Below, piece by piece: positions 11,588 through 23,569 of a stretch of DNA of 64,000 bases. Position numbers and translations under genes: made by a program. A model generated the notes under the pieces. That model was not told the origin of the DNA. It worked only from the letters and a program-made list of their open reading frames with translations, and ran no database searches. Source of the stretch: Posidonia oceanica. Its lineage: Eukaryota > Streptophyta > Magnoliopsida > Alismatales > Posidoniaceae. Positions within the stretch are counted from its first letter, which is position 1, and each line of letters begins with the position of its first letter. Location of the stretch: NCBI GenBank assembly GCA_037176725.1, contig JAZBRS010000020.1, positions 58,618,001-58,682,000 on the forward strand, read 5' to 3'.

Positions 11588-12176
11588 CGTAGGCTGCATA
11601 GATGAAGCGGTGCATGGAAATCTCCTCTCTTCCAATGTCCAGGTAGTTGAGTGTGGTAAGAGAACAAACACTCCGACTGGCCCCTGTGTCGACAAGTACC
11701 CTAGGGACTAGGTAATCATTGGTGCCTACAGTGATGATCAGTGGGCACAGGCGTTCTTCCAGAGCAGGCAACTCTGTGTCTCTGAATACCACATTTCTCC
11801 GTTCGAAACCTATGATGATTTCCCTGGCCATCTCAAATGGATCCTCCTTGCTTGGGTTGCTAGGTGGTTGCTGTTGCTCGCCTTCGGGGAGGAAGTTGAA
11901 TTATTTAAGGAGGGCTAGATCATTTGCAGCTGTATCCTCCTCATCCTGTGGACTTTTCCATGTGTCATCCATCTAGACGTCCCACTCTGCGAACTCTTCA
12001 TCAGAGCATGCTTCTGACATAGACATTGAAGGTGTATCTGGCTCACTGTCCTCTTCGCCTGATGAGCCTTGCTCTGGCTCTACTTGTATGTGTTGGATGG
12101 TGGCCAATTCAGATCGAACAACTGACAGGATGCCCTCAGTTTCTACATGAGCCATGGGATGGTTGGGCATAGGGTT
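11583..12176 (-). pseudogene. Gag C-terminus/protease fragment of element 'W'
   Basis: Minus-strand coding remnant. From 12176 downward there is an acidic stretch (...EPEQGSSGEEDSEPDT... near 12040-12080), a stop near 11972, then a frame starting at 11831 that enters a retropepsin-type aspartic protease with active-site VDTGAS (DTGAS at 11676-11690) followed by SVCSLTTLNYLDIG. This protease has the classical DTG, unlike the DNG of element A, so W belongs to a different sublineage. Translation runs into LTR Z at 11582; the missing half is at 7660-8157. B inserted at 12177, upstream of the protease. It is a broken gene, not functional as it stands. Confidence 0.75.
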
Positions 12177-14739
12177 TGTAATGATCCCGAAATTCAGATC
12201 GTCCATGCACGATGCCAAAGCTCGCGTGCACCGATCGGAATTAGGTTCATTATTAGCGGTTGGACCCGAGGAGGAGTACTCTACTCGGAAACGCCGAAAA
12301 AAGGGGAAAGAAAGAAGATAAGACAAATCAGAGTCGCCACCGTGTCTATTGAATCGGGAGACAAGGAAAACTAGGGAAATGCATGAATAAACACGCAAAA
12401 CCAAGCAAAAGATGCAATGTTATGCAATGCAATGCAATGAAATGATATGCAATGAGATGCAATGATGTGACTCGTGCCTAGGATAAGGGCAATATGGTCA
12501 TTACGCACCAAGAGACAGGGCAAGGACACCTGTTACATGCGGGGAAAGTGTTAGGCACCCCCGACATGCTCAAAGAATCGGTCTTTCTAGGCTTAGCTCG
12601 CTTGCATATGCTGGATGCTATGAATGCCTAATGTGCCTCTGTGCCTAAATGTCATGAATGCCTAAACTTACTAAATGTGTTATGATGTTATGATGCATGG
12701 TTAATGCATGCAAGAAATGCGATCAAGGCGACAAGGCACGGAAAACAAGATGCAAAAGCGAGGTCTGAAAACAAATCGGCAAAATAATCAAAGGGGAGGT
12801 GGCAATCAAAGTGGCTCAGCCACTGCCTGAGCTGCAGAGTTAGTCACCGGTAGTAGGGGCACCGGCGGGAGTCGCTGCTAAGGTCGGCGACAGAGGGGGT
12901 TCCCTGTCGGAGTAGCTGCTGGGAGTTGGTCACCTGTCGGAGAGGCACTGGAGCTAGTCGCCGGTGCAGGCGGTGGCGGAAGTGCAGATGGCTTCGCCAG
13001 ACAGTGGCCTTCATGGCCGAAAATGGGTTAGCTACATGATGCAAAATTGAAATCTAAAGGCATGGACGTATAGACGACATGATGAGGAAGACATGCAAAC
13101 AAACAGTTAGCAAAACAAAGGCCTAGGTCACCTGATATGGTGACCCAAAGCCGGACGAAGGACTGTCGGAAACACAAGTGAGTCGCCAGTGACGGAGGCG
13201 ACCATGGTGGTCGCCGCCTCACAGGGCGCCTACACTGCAAACTGTCCTCCAAATAGCGAACTTCGTCGGTGGAAACAAGCATGATGGAGATGGCAAAATG
13301 CAAAATAAACATCGCGGAGCTAAGCATGGCTCAACGCAGAACAAAAGCATACAATCAGATTTGAAAATGAGCAAGTGAGTTGCAAGGTACGGGGGCCAGA
13401 AGTTAGCCGGAGGACTGACTTGAGTTGCAGGTCAGTCGCTTGGTAGACAGGCGGCTAAGACGCAACTCGGACTGCCCAAACAGACTTCTTCCCGATCTGA
13501 TCTTGGACTCACAAAGAAGCAAAAAAAGCAATTTAACTACTCAAGCATGTACAGCAAACATTCATCTACGCATGTAAGCAAAAATCAAGGGAAACGGTGA
13601 TCCGAGTCGACCAGGGTGGCGACCAAAAGATCGACCGGCAACTGCAGAGGAGCAGGTTAGTCGCCGGCTTAGCTGGCGACCAACCTGGCAGTCCTCTGAT
13701 GGCCCGAGAAGACGGCCAAGGAGGGCCAGGAAACAACCGAAAAAAAAGAGCGACTACCTAGGAAGCATGCTCGAGGTAAGACGAAGCTAGGGGGATATTT
13801 ACTTACCTGCAGGGGCACGTGGTTTGCCCTCGCAACGAGGCACGTTGGAGGTGGCCGGCGTGGTGGCTGCAGCAGCGGTGGAGGCTACGACGGGAGCGTG
13901 GGATGCTCGGGTTGCACTCATGGAGGTCGTGCGGTGCTACACCCGAAGTTTCACGGAGTTTGGAGTAGAGACACGGCTTTTGGGGATGTTGGCCGGCGAC
14001 GGGGAAGATGGCCGGTGAGCTCGGTGGTTGCGGTGATCCGGGCTACGAAACGGAGGTTTGAAAGGCTTGGTGTGTTGCTGGAGTGTGTAGGAGTGTGTTT
14101 GGGTGGTTGGTTTGGGCTTTTGGGCAAGCGGCTGAGGAGGAGGAGCGATGGAAGTTTGCTAGAGTTGGGGAGAAAAAAATGGGTTCCTCCTTGGTAGCCT
14201 CTCTACTCCAAAAGTGGTGGCTTTTGGTTTTTGTTTCGGTTGGGTGCTCCACCCAAAGCTCTAGCGATGGCAGAGGAGGAGCAGAGCTGTTGTGAGAGGG
14301 CTTGGCAGTCAAGGCAGCAGGCCTAGGGGCGAGGCCGATGATGAGGTGATGGGTGGTAGGTTGAGGTCGGCGGTGGTAGAGAAGCTTGCACAGCGCACTG
14401 ATTTACAGTTGAGCAGCCGCATCAGATGGCGCCTAACTCAGTCGCCTCATCTCGTGGCGCCTGAGCCAGTCGCCCCTGCTGGTGGCGACCAGACGTGTAA
14501 CTCAGTGGCTGGGCTGAAGATGGACTTAGGCTTGTGGGAGGCTTAGGTTAAGTTTGGGAAATGGGAAATGGATTGTTTTGGATAGGTTTTGGGTAGTCTT
14601 GGAATGAGATTTGGTTTTATGTCAAATTGGGTTAGTTTGAGTGGAAAGGTGGGGTTTTGGGGAATGGTTGAATCCGCAGTTCCCGAGCTCGCTTTTCCAA
14701 ATTCGATCCACCATTAAGTGTCAAAATGGGGTGTCTACA
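12177..14739 (-). mobile_element. 3' LTR of gag-only element 'B'
   Basis: Minus-strand LTR of 2,563 bp. It starts TGTAGACACCCCATTTTGAC (from 14739 downward) and ends ...GGGATCATTACA at 12177. On the minus strand it follows a polypurine tract (14740-14752), which makes it the 3' LTR. It is homologous along its length to both LTRs of C. It holds the conserved box (12510-12600), a PBS-like GAGTCGCCA (12331-12339) and many short inverted repeats with GTCGCC/GGCGAC arms. The left flank is W; the 5' LTR of B would lie beyond the right edge of the window. Confidence 0.85.
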
Positions 14740-14752
14740 GATGCCCCTCCCT
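14740..14752 (-). promoter_or_regulatory. polypurine tract of element B
   Basis: On the minus strand AGGGAGGGGCATC abuts the LTR start. Identical to the tract of Y and A. Confidence 0.8.
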
Positions 14753-15329
14753 GAGCGAGGTCAAGCGTAGCGAGACCGTGGCTCAGGGTTGACAAGACAC
14801 CCCCTCTAACACTGACAAGGGCCAGTTTTTGTGGACAAGAGTCACTTATTTGGCGGATGCACCAAAAATCGCGACTCGTCACCCAATGAAGATGCATGCG
14901 AACACTAGGATGCAGTGCCAATGCAGGGACTAGTGCACGGTGCTAATGCAGATGTCATGCTTACGCTAATGCTCATTACGCTGTACTCCTCTGGGAGAAA
15001 GCAGGTGATGCACGCACGTAGAAAAGGCGGAAAATGCAATGCAATGGTCGTCGGGTAGTACTTTGGGAAAGCCAAACAACCAAGTGTGCTGAGCGGTGTA
15101 CAGCTCTAGCGTAGGGGTGCCGTTTGCCAAGCTTCTGCTGTAGGCGTAGGCGATGCAAGTGTTGAAAGTGAAAGGCTAAAGGAAGGATGTTGAAAGAGAG
15201 ATGCTGTGAATGTGCATGCGATGGCGGGCATGTAACGCCCGAGAAATGGAGTCTGGAAGCTAGGGTGATGACTTCAGAGGAGTAGTAGCGCAATAAGGGT
15301 GCAATGTTATGCAATGGTATGCAATGGGG

Positions 15330-15960
15330 CATGTGAAACCGAGAAAACGGTCCCAGGCTGTGCACTGCTGCGAGCATCATCGCAAGCTGGCAAGCTGCGA
15401 AAGCCTTGCGGGTGCCGAGGATGATACCTTGGGCAATACGCGAACCAGGGGCTCGAATCCTAAGCATGCGATGCTATGCTATGAAATGCAGAGTATAAAT
15501 AGTGGAATGCCAGGCATGCCGAACCGAGAAAATGATCCCAAGGCCACACACTACTGCGGATGCCACCCAAAGCCAGCAAGCTGCGAAAGTCTTGTGGGTG
15601 CCGAGGATGGTACCTTAAGCAATACGCTAGCCAGGGGTTTGAATCCCAAGCACGCGATGTCCGTGTGATGATGGAATGCAGTTCTAGGACTGACTCTACG
15701 GGGAGATACAAGGAAATTACATGATGACATGCAAATGAGATGCTAATGTTATGCAGTGAAATGCATTATATACTCAATGGAACGCCAGGCATGCGCAACC
15801 AAGAAAACGATCCCAAGGCCGCGCACTACTGCAGGTGCCACCCAAAGCCGGCAAGTTGCGAAAGTCTTGCGGGTGCCGAGGATGATACCTTAGGTAATAC
15901 GTGAACCAAGGGTTCGATTCCTAAGCACGCGATGTCCGTGTGATGATGCGGTGCTAATGC
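15330..15960. repeat. repeats with tRNA B-box-like motif (element B)
   Basis: Three imperfect units. Each contains gaaaacgatcccaagg, gcaagctgcgaaag, gatgatacctta and then a GGGTTCGAATCC-like sequence (near 15448, 15633 and 15908) followed by aagcacgcgatg. The unit recurs in C at 22850-23530. Confidence 0.7.
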
Positions 15961-15984
15961 TATGCAACAGAATGCTATTACACT

Positions 15985-16980
15985 ACGACGAAAGGGTGAT
16001 CGGTTAACGGACCTATCGCTGGATAGTTAGGGAGTTTCGGCCCTCTAAGGAGTTGACGGACTCATCACCGGATAGTTGGGGCTATTGGCCCGTTGAGGAG
16101 TTTAACGAACTCATCATCGGATAGTTAGGGCTATCAGCCCGGTGAGGAGTTAACAGACTCATCACTGGATAGTTAGGGCTATCAGCCCGAATGGGGGTGA
16201 GATGATACCAAGGGGCTACCAAACGCACCTGGTATCGAAGGCATTGACAGGCTAGCGAGTCTGTCAGGCAAGAGAGGTGGTGACAAGTAGGATAACTTGT
16301 AACCACGAATGCAACGGGAAGACCGTACCCGAAGGTGTGGCAGAGGTCCGTAGACGCTCTCGTAACAGTTGGGGATGTCAGCCCGATGTAGATGAAAATG
16401 GGATACCATGGGGCAGCAAAAAAGATGCCCCTAGTATCGGTGAACGATACCAGGGGACAGCCGAAGCGCCCATGGCATTAAGATGCAACACTAACGAGTT
16501 TGTCAGCCGAGTAGTTAGGACTACCAGCCCGATGCGATGAAATGGATGTAAAGGATCACTGTGCGATGCGCAATGACGGTAGGGAATGTAATGGAATAAT
16601 GCAAATGCAGGGTGATAAGTTGACGGACCTATCGCCGAATAGTTAGGGATGTTAGCCCGAATGATAAGTTGACGGACTTATCGCCGAGCAGTTAGGTTGC
16701 CAGCCCAATGAGATGAAGCGGGCGATACCACAGGGCAGCAACAAATACGCCCCTGGTATCAGGATAATACCAAGGGACAGCTGAAGCGCCCCTGGCACCA
16801 AGATGCGAAGATGGATGGGTGAATGATAAGTTGACGGACTTATCGCATAATAGTTAGAGATATTTGCCTGAATGATAAGTTAACAGACTTATCGCCGAAT
16901 AGTTAGGGATATTTGCCCGAATGATAAGTTAACGGACTTATCCCCGAGCAGTTAGGGTTGCCAGCCCGGATGCAAGGAAT
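15985..16980. repeat. hairpin repeats in tail of B (two arrays)
   Basis: Tandem ~45-50-bp units (about 15985-16200 and 16610-16980). Each has a first inverted repeat around the loop TTAACGG/TGACGG (GATAAGT/ACTTATC type) and a second around TTAGGG (GATAG/CTATC or GCAG/CTGC type). GATACCA-type inverted repeats lie between the two arrays. Confidence 0.75.
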
Positions 16981-16999
16981 ACAGAATAATGCAGAGAGG

Positions 17000-18415
17000 C
17001 GACAGGAAGCCATCGCGGCGGGTGTGCAATTGTCTCAGTACGGGCACACTTCGTGGCATCACAGGGTGACAAACGAGGGACATACCAGTCATCAAGGACC
17101 TACCCAACGCAGTGGGCGGTAAAATTTGAAAAGCACGGAGTCTCTGAGCAAGGCAGGCAAAAGTGCTCATCCTTGACTCTGATTTTTGAAAGCAGGGAGA
17201 AGAGAAGATAAAAATATATTACAGTGTGCATTTTTTGGGTGGCTTCGGACTTAAAGCAGTTGTGCTAAGAGGATGCTTCTGCAATTTGGCTCAAGAGATC
17301 TCGATCTTCGAGCAATGCCATGCCGAGTTGTGGTCGGTGGCTCTCTTTTCACTCTTGGTTCAGGATGAGGCTTTAGCTTTGCAGAGTATAGCCTTTGGCT
17401 GTCTATGGGTAGCAAAAGCGTTGGATGTAGCTTCATAGCCTCCGTCTCAATTCCTCAGGGATTGACTACCGCTTTTGACGCTCTCGGGTTGATACTTCTT
17501 TTCCCCTTATGAGTGACTGGAGTTGCATCTAGCCTACCAAGGAGGTAATTGTTGTCTGCACTGGGGATTGGAGCATGCTGCTGCGCTCGGAGGGTCGGGT
17601 CAGGTCCTCCTAATGATGTATCCCGTGCAGTTGACATTGTAGTGCTTGAAGTTGATAGCTGAGGGGGCTTCAATGCTCGTCTGAGTCACTCCTCTCATGA
17701 GCGCCTTCTTTCTTCGACTTCTTTCTTCATTTTTCTTTTATGCTCAGCATGCATATCATGTTGTCATATTCTTTTGCTCACAAGATCTCTATTCTTTTGG
17801 ATATGCATGACTTCGCCCTCTTGGGGTGGCGGTCCCGAGTGAGGCGTTGAGAGTTCGGATGATCGGCGTGCACCTTCAGCCTCTGCAATGGGTAGACAGC
17901 CTCTAGCTATGCTCTACTCTGCTTTGGTCCTCTCCATGTCTATTGGACTCTCTTGATAAGGTGGATCTCACCCTTGGGAGTTTTTTAAGCTCGACGAGAT
18001 GTTCTATTTTGCTCTCAGTCTCACTCTATGGCCACATGCAAGAGATGGCACTACTCGGGAGAGACCTATCTGAGATTGTCACTGCTTGACATCCTCTTGG
18101 CGCTGCTTGTTTGTCTGTAGCCGGGTTTCTGATTATACAAATGTTTATGGGTTTTACATTCTTTAGAAAGGGACAAACATGTTTTTGGGTTTTTGCATTG
18201 GTTTTATATTTTTTATGGTTTTTGTTTAGGAAAACATAAAAAGGGAAAACCAGCAGAAAGGCGAAGAAAATATTTTGCCATTTTTCTTATTTTCTTGATT
18301 TTTTAGCTTTTGTGCTTTACAGGATGCAAGAAATGATATGTACATGCAGTAAATGACAATGCATGATGACAGATATGTACAAGATGGTTGATATGCATGC
18401 AAAGTGATTGATATG
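17000..18415 (-). other. ~1.4-kb unidentified module shared by B and C tails
   Basis: Closely similar to 24830-26270 in element C, in the same position between two hairpin arrays. On the minus strand several frames give hydrophilic, basic stretches (for example around 17455-17673), interrupted by stops and shifts. They look like an old coding sequence, but I recognise no family. It contains neither RT nor integrase motifs. It could be a decayed extra ORF, as in Tat elements, or a non-coding region. Confidence 0.45.
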
Positions 18416-18419
18416 TGTA

Positions 18420-18765
18420 GGTGATAAGTTGACGGACCAATCGCCGGATAGTTAGGGCTATCAGCCCGATAGTGATAGGTTAATGGACCTATCGCCGAAT
18501 AGTTAGGGGTATCAGCCTGAGTGATAAGTTGACGGACTTCTTGCCGAGCAGTTAGGGGTGCCGGCCCGATGATGAGTTGACAGACTCGTCGCCGAATAGT
18601 TTGGGATATCAGCCCAGTGGTGATAGGTTAACAGACCTATCACCGAGCAGTTAGGGCTGCCAGCCTGATGATGAGTTGACGGACCCGTCACCGAATAGTT
18701 TGGGATATCAACCCAGTGATGATAGGTTAATGAACCTATCGCCGGGTAGTTAGGGCTGCTAGCCC
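18420..18765. repeat. hairpin array 3 in tail of B
   Basis: About seven units. Examples are GATGAGT-6 nt-ACTCGTC at 18571-18590 and GATAGGT/ACCTATC copies near 18613 and 18723. The homologous array in C (26275-27215) is almost three times longer. Confidence 0.75.
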
Positions 18766-18925
18766 AATGCATGAATGCATGAAGAAGGAGAGAATGCATG
18801 CTTTTAGGTTTTGCTATTTTTATGTTTTTTATGATTTTCTGAGAAGACGGCAAAACGCAAAAACAAAATGAGAGGAAAAGAAAAGACAGTGCAGGAATAA
18901 AAAGAGAGGTAAGAGGGGCTTACCT

Positions 18926-18932
18926 GTCAGCA
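18926..18932 (-). promoter_or_regulatory. splice-donor-like site after gag (element B)
   Basis: On the minus strand CAG|GTAAGC. The same site follows gag in C near 27366. A conserved donor at the gag end could allow splicing to a downstream exon, or be left over from a gag-pol intron of the parent element. Confidence 0.4.
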
Positions 18933-18935
18933 ACC

Positions 18936-19763
18936 TCAAGAGGGAGGTGCTGTGCCCGTTCCTACGTTGCCGATGCTGTCAGCGAGGTCCACTGTTGGCA
19001 GTGTGGGGAGCACTAGGGCTGCCGGAGCTGCCGACGGCAATGCAAGGAGCACTGGAGCTACTGAGGTGGGTAGAGGAGCTAACCAGGATGGCACTGCAAC
19101 TGGGCTTGCTGTCAACGCTACCGCTTCATCCGAGCGTCCCTCAAACGGACCAGGGGAAGAAGACAAAAGGAGGTTGCGCCGATGGGATCGGGAGGATCCA
19201 CCGGGGCGGAGCTGAACTCAGAGAAGACTGCAGTAGACCCCTGAGGTTCCGGCATCTGCGAAGCCTGCAGGCTCAGAAGAGGAAGGGTCGGCTACATTAG
19301 GGTGTGCAAGTGCAAGTGCAGGTGTAGGTGCAAGTGCAGGCTCCTGCTTGTCAACGCTGATGATCCTACGATCGATCAAGCGCTGAACGGCATCCCGAAG
19401 AGTGAGGCAGTTGTCCGTCAAGTGCCTGGTGGCCCGATGGAAACTGTAGAACTGATCCGTATCATGCCACCACGAAGGGGGATTTGGTGACGGACGGACA
19501 GCCGGGAGTCTTAGGAGCGACTCAACTTGAGGGAAGATGACGCTCAGTGGTTCGGGTAGAGGGGTGTAATCACACTCAGCCTGACGAGGTCGTCTTTGCC
19601 CTGGTTGGAGTCCCTGCCGAGCGAGTGCGATGTGATGCACGGGCTCGACAGTGACCGTGTGTGCAGTGGGTGCATAATTAGGTGCGTGCTCTAGTGGAAA
19701 AGGGTCTGGCTGATTCTCTGCAAAGGCAAGCTCTTTAGGAGTATCGGCACATGCTTCGGTGTG
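18936..19763 (-). pseudogene. gag: Gag C-terminal part, element B
   Basis: Minus-strand gag remnant, the 3' third of a gene whose other parts lie at 33552-33972 and 62419-63056. The frame from 19763 down to 19218 includes a proline-rich region, a conserved stretch with LSVIFPQVESLLRLPAV, and a CX2HX4HX4C zinc-knuckle-like motif variant (FYSFHRATRHLTDNC, with S replacing the first Cys). The same element in A is intact (FCNFHRSVGHSTDNC). A separate downstream frame (18936-19166) ends in ...TAPPS and is also kept in C, in a different frame. The protein would be the nucleocapsid/capsid precursor that packages RNA. It is interrupted by element C after codon boundary 19764. Confidence 0.75.
19759..19763. 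repeat. target-site duplication (left) of element C: gtgtg
   Basis: GTGTG before 19764, repeated at 33552-33556. Removing C joins cttcg-gtgtg-ctgctcgg, which matches the uninterrupted gag of C itself near 28200. Confidence 0.9.
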
Positions 19764-22290
19764 TGTAGTAATCCCGGTGTTCAGATCATCCATGCACGTT
19801 GCCAAAGCTCACGTGCACTGATCAGAATCAGGTTCACTATTAGCGGTTGTATCCGAGAAGGAAGACTTGACTCGAAAACACTTAGAAAAGGGAAAAAAGA
19901 GAAGATAAGACAAATCAGAGTTGCTACCGTGTCTACTAAGTCGGGAGACAACGAAAATCGGGGAAATGCATGAATAAACACGCAAAACCAAGCAAAAGAT
20001 GCAATGCAATGCAATGCAATGAAACGATATGCAATGAGATGCAATGATGTGACTTGTGCTTAGGATAAGGGCAATATGGTCATTACGCACCAAGAGACAG
20101 GGCAAGGACTCCTATTACGTGTGGGGAAGGTGTTAGGCACCCCCGACACGCCCGAAGAATCGGTCTTTCTAGGCTTAGCTCGCTCGCATATGCCAGATGC
20201 TATGAATGCCTAATGTGCCTATGTGCCTAAATGTCATGAATGCCTAAGCTTACTAGATGTGTTATGATGTTATGATGCATGGCTAATGCATGCAAGAAAT
20301 GCAATCAAGGCGACAAGGTGCGGAAAACAAGATGCAAAAGCAAGGTCTAAAAACAAATAGGCAAAATAATCAAAGTGGAGGCGGCAATCAAAGTGGCTCA
20401 GCCACTGCCTGAGCTGCAGGAGGTAGTCACCGGTAGTCGGGGCGCCGGAGGGAGTCGCTGCTAAGGTCGGCGACGGAGAGGGTTCCCTGTCGGAGAAACT
20501 GCTGGGAGTTGGTCGCCTGTCAGAGAGGCGCTACAGCTAGGCGGCGGCGGAAGTGCAGATGGCTTCGCCAGATAGTGGCCTTCACAACCGAAAGTGGGCT
20601 AGTTACATGATGCAAAATTGAAATCTAGAGGCATGATCCTACAGACGACATGATAGGGAAGGCATGCGAACAAACAGATGGCAAAACAAAGGCCTAGGTC
20701 ACCGGATATGGCGACCCAAAGCTGGCTAGAGGACTGCCAGAAACGCAGGTGAGTCGCCAGTGACGGAGGCGACCATGGTGGTCGCCTCTTCACAGGGCGC
20801 CTGCACTGCGAACTGTCCTCTGAGCAGCGAACTTCATCGCCGGAAACAAGCACGACAGAGATGGCAAAATGCAAAATAAACATCGCAAAGCTAAGCATGG
20901 CTCAACGTAGAACAAAAGCATACAATCAGATTTGAAAATGAGTGGGTGAGTCGCAAGGTACGGGGGCCAGAAGTCGGCCAGAGGATTGACCTGAGTTGCA
21001 GGTCAGTTGCCTGGTAGACAGGCGGCTAAGATGCAACTCGGACTGCCCAAACAGCCTTCTTCCCGGTCCGATCCTGGACTCACGAGGATGCAAAAAACCA
21101 ATCTACCTACTCAGGCATGCAGTGCAAACATTCATCTACGCATGCTAGCAAAAATCAAGAGAAACGGTGATCCGAGTCGACCAAGGTGGCGACTCAAAGA
21201 TCGGCTGGCAACTACAGAGGAGCATGTTAGCCGTCGGCTAAGCCGGTGACCAATCTGGCAGTCCTCCGGTTGCCGGAGAAGACGGCCAAGGAGGGCTGGG
21301 AATCTACTAAAAAAAGAAGGTCTATCTAGGAAGCATGCTCGAGGTAAGACGAAGCTAGGGGGATAGTAACTTACCTGCAGGGGCGCGTGGTTTGGCCTTG
21401 CAACGAGGCTCGCCGGAGGTGGCCGGCGTGGTGGCTGCAGTGGCAGTGGGGGCTATGGCGAGCGTGCGGGATGCTCGGGTTGCACTCATGGAGGTCGTGC
21501 GGTGCTACACCCGAAGTTTTGCGGAGTTTGGAGTGGAGACACGGCTTTTGGGGATGTTGGCTGGCGATGGGGAAGATGGCCGGTGAGCTCGGTGGTAGCG
21601 ATGATCCGGGCTACGAAACAGAGATTTGATGGGTCGTGAAGGTTGCTGGAGTGTGTAGGAGTGTGTTTGGGTGGTTGGTTTGGGCTTTTGGGCAAGTGGC
21701 TGAGGAGGAAAAGATCGCCGGAGTTTGAAAAAAAATGGGTTCCTCCTTGGTTTCTCCTCTTCCTCTTTCCAAAATTGGTGGCCTCTTGGTTTTGTTTGGG
21801 TTGGGTGCTCCACCCAAAGCTCCGGCAATGGCAGAGGAGGAGCAGAGCTGTTGTGAGAGGGCTTGGCAGTCGCGGCGGCAGGCCTAGGGGCAAGGTCGGC
21901 AATGAGGTGATGGGTGGCAGGTTGACAGACGGTGGTGGTAGGGAAGCTTGCATAGCACACTGATTTACAGTCGAGTCGCCGCATCGGCTGGCGTCTAACT
22001 AGGTCGCCTCGTCTCATGGCGCCTGTGCCAGTCACCTCTGTTGGTGGCGACCAGATGTGTATCTCAGTGGCTTGGGCTGAAGATGGGCTTGGGCTTGTGG
22101 AAGGCTCAGGTTAAGTTTGGGAAATGGGAAATGGATTGTTTTGGGTAGGTTTTGGGTAGTTTTGGAATGGGATTTGGTTTTATGTCAAATTGGGTTAGTT
22201 GGGTTTTGGGGAAAAGGTTGGATCCACAGTTCCCGAGCTCGCTCGTCCAAATTCAATCCGCTACCAAGTATCAAAATGGGGGGGTCTACA
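19764..22290 (-). mobile_element. 3' LTR of element C
   Basis: 2,527 bp. Ends ...GGGATTACTACA on the minus strand at 19764. Its start at 22290 (TGTAGACCCCCCCATTTTG) is slightly mutated. It adjoins the polypurine tract. The conserved box is at 20098-20172. The PBS-like motif seen in other LTRs is mutated here (GAGTTGCTA, 19918-19926). Confidence 0.85.
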
Positions 22291-22303
22291 GATGCCCCTC
22301 CCA
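22291..22303 (-). promoter_or_regulatory. polypurine tract of element C
   Basis: On the minus strand the tract reads TGGGAGGGGCATC next to the LTR start. One base differs from A, B and Y. Confidence 0.75.
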
Positions 22304-22849
22304 GAGTGAGGTCAAGCGTAGCGAGACCGTGGCTCAAGGTTGACAAGACACCCCCTCCAACACCGACATGGGCCAATTTTTGTGGACAGGAGTCACTTAT
22401 TTGGCGGATGCACCAAAAATCGTGACTCGTCGCCCAATGCAGATGCATGTGAACTCTAGGATACTGTGCCAATGCAGGGACTAGTGCACGGTGCTAATGC
22501 AGATGTCATGCCTACGCTAATGCTCATTGCACTGTACTCCTCTAGGGGAAAGTGGGTGATGCATGCACGTGGAAAAGGCAGAAAATGCAATGCAATGGTC
22601 GTCAAGCAATACCTCGAGAAAGCCGAACGACCGGGTGCGCCGAGTGGTGTACAGCTCTAGCGCAGGGGTGCCGTTTGCCAAGCTTCTGCTGTTGGCGTAG
22701 GCAATGTAAGTGTTGAAAGTGAAAGGCTGAAGGAAGGATGTTGAAAGAGAGATGCTGTGAATGTGCATGCGATGGTGGGCATGAAACACCCGGGAAATGG
22801 AGTATGGAAGCTGGGGTAATGACTTCAGAGGAGTAGTAGCACAATAAGG

Positions 22850-23530
22850 GTGCAAGGTTATGCAATGGTATGCAATGGGGCACGCAAAACCAAGAAAACG
22901 GTCCCAGGCCACGCACTGCTGCGAGCATCATCCCATGCCGACAAGCTGCGAAAGCTTTGTGGGTGCCAAGGATGATACCTTAGGCAATACGCGAACTAGG
23001 GGTTCGAATCCTAAGCACGCGATGCAATGCTATGAAATGCAGAGTATAAACAGTGGAACGCCGGACACGCGGAACCAAGACAATGATCCCAAGTTGGCGC
23101 ACTACTGCGGGTGCCACCCAAAGTCGGCAAGCTGCGAAAGTGTTGTGGGTGCTGAGGATGGTACCTTAAGCAATACGCTAGCCAAGGGTTCGAATCCCAA
23201 GATGCTAGCCAGGGGTTCGAATCCCAAGCACGCGATATCCGTGTGATGATGGAATGCAGTTCTAGGACTGACTCTATAGGGAGATACAAGGAAGTTACAT
23301 GATGTCTTGCGAATGAGATGCTAATGTTATGCAGTGAAATGCAATATATCAATAGTGGAACTCCGGGCATGCGAAACCGAGAAAACGATCCCAAGGCCGT
23401 GCACTACTGCGAGTATCATCCAAAGCCAGCAAGCTGCGAAAGTCTTGTGGGTGCTGAGGATGATACCTTAGGCAATACGCGAGCCAGGGGTTCGAGTCCT
23501 AGGCGCACCATGTCCATGTGATGATGAAAT
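22850..23530. repeat. repeats with tRNA B-box-like motif (element C)
   Basis: Four B-box-like sequences GGGTTCGAATCC or one-base variants (about 22999, 23189, 23214, 23487). Two of them lie only ~25 bp apart through a short local duplication. Units otherwise match those in B. Confidence 0.7.
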
Positions 23531-23569
23531 GCTAATGCCATGCAACGGAATGCTACTACACTACGACGA

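Larger units (their letters stand above)
14753..18935 (-). mobile_element. Non-coding 3' tail of element B
   Basis: About 4.2 kb between gag and the polypurine tract. No RT, RNase H or integrase is visible on either strand. In order on the plus strand it holds: a block conserved near the PPT (to about 15000); repeats carrying a tRNA B-box-like motif (15330-15960); hairpin repeats (15985-16200); GATACCA..TGGTATC inverted repeats (16200-16480, 16720-16810); more hairpin repeats (16610-16980); a module of about 1.4 kb shared with C (17000-18415); a third hairpin array (18420-18765); then an AT-rich stretch and a splice-donor-like site at 18926. The same order is found in the tail of C. Confidence 0.75.

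Noticed and set aside
18952..19300. Plus-strand ORFs in the gag region of B (also 27447-27934 and 28373-28873 in C)
   Set aside because: They are antisense to gag, which has clear homology on the minus strand.
22995..23030. tRNA gene suggested by GGTTCGAATCC
   Set aside because: No acceptor stem, anticodon arm or proper T-stem can be formed; only a B-box-like motif.
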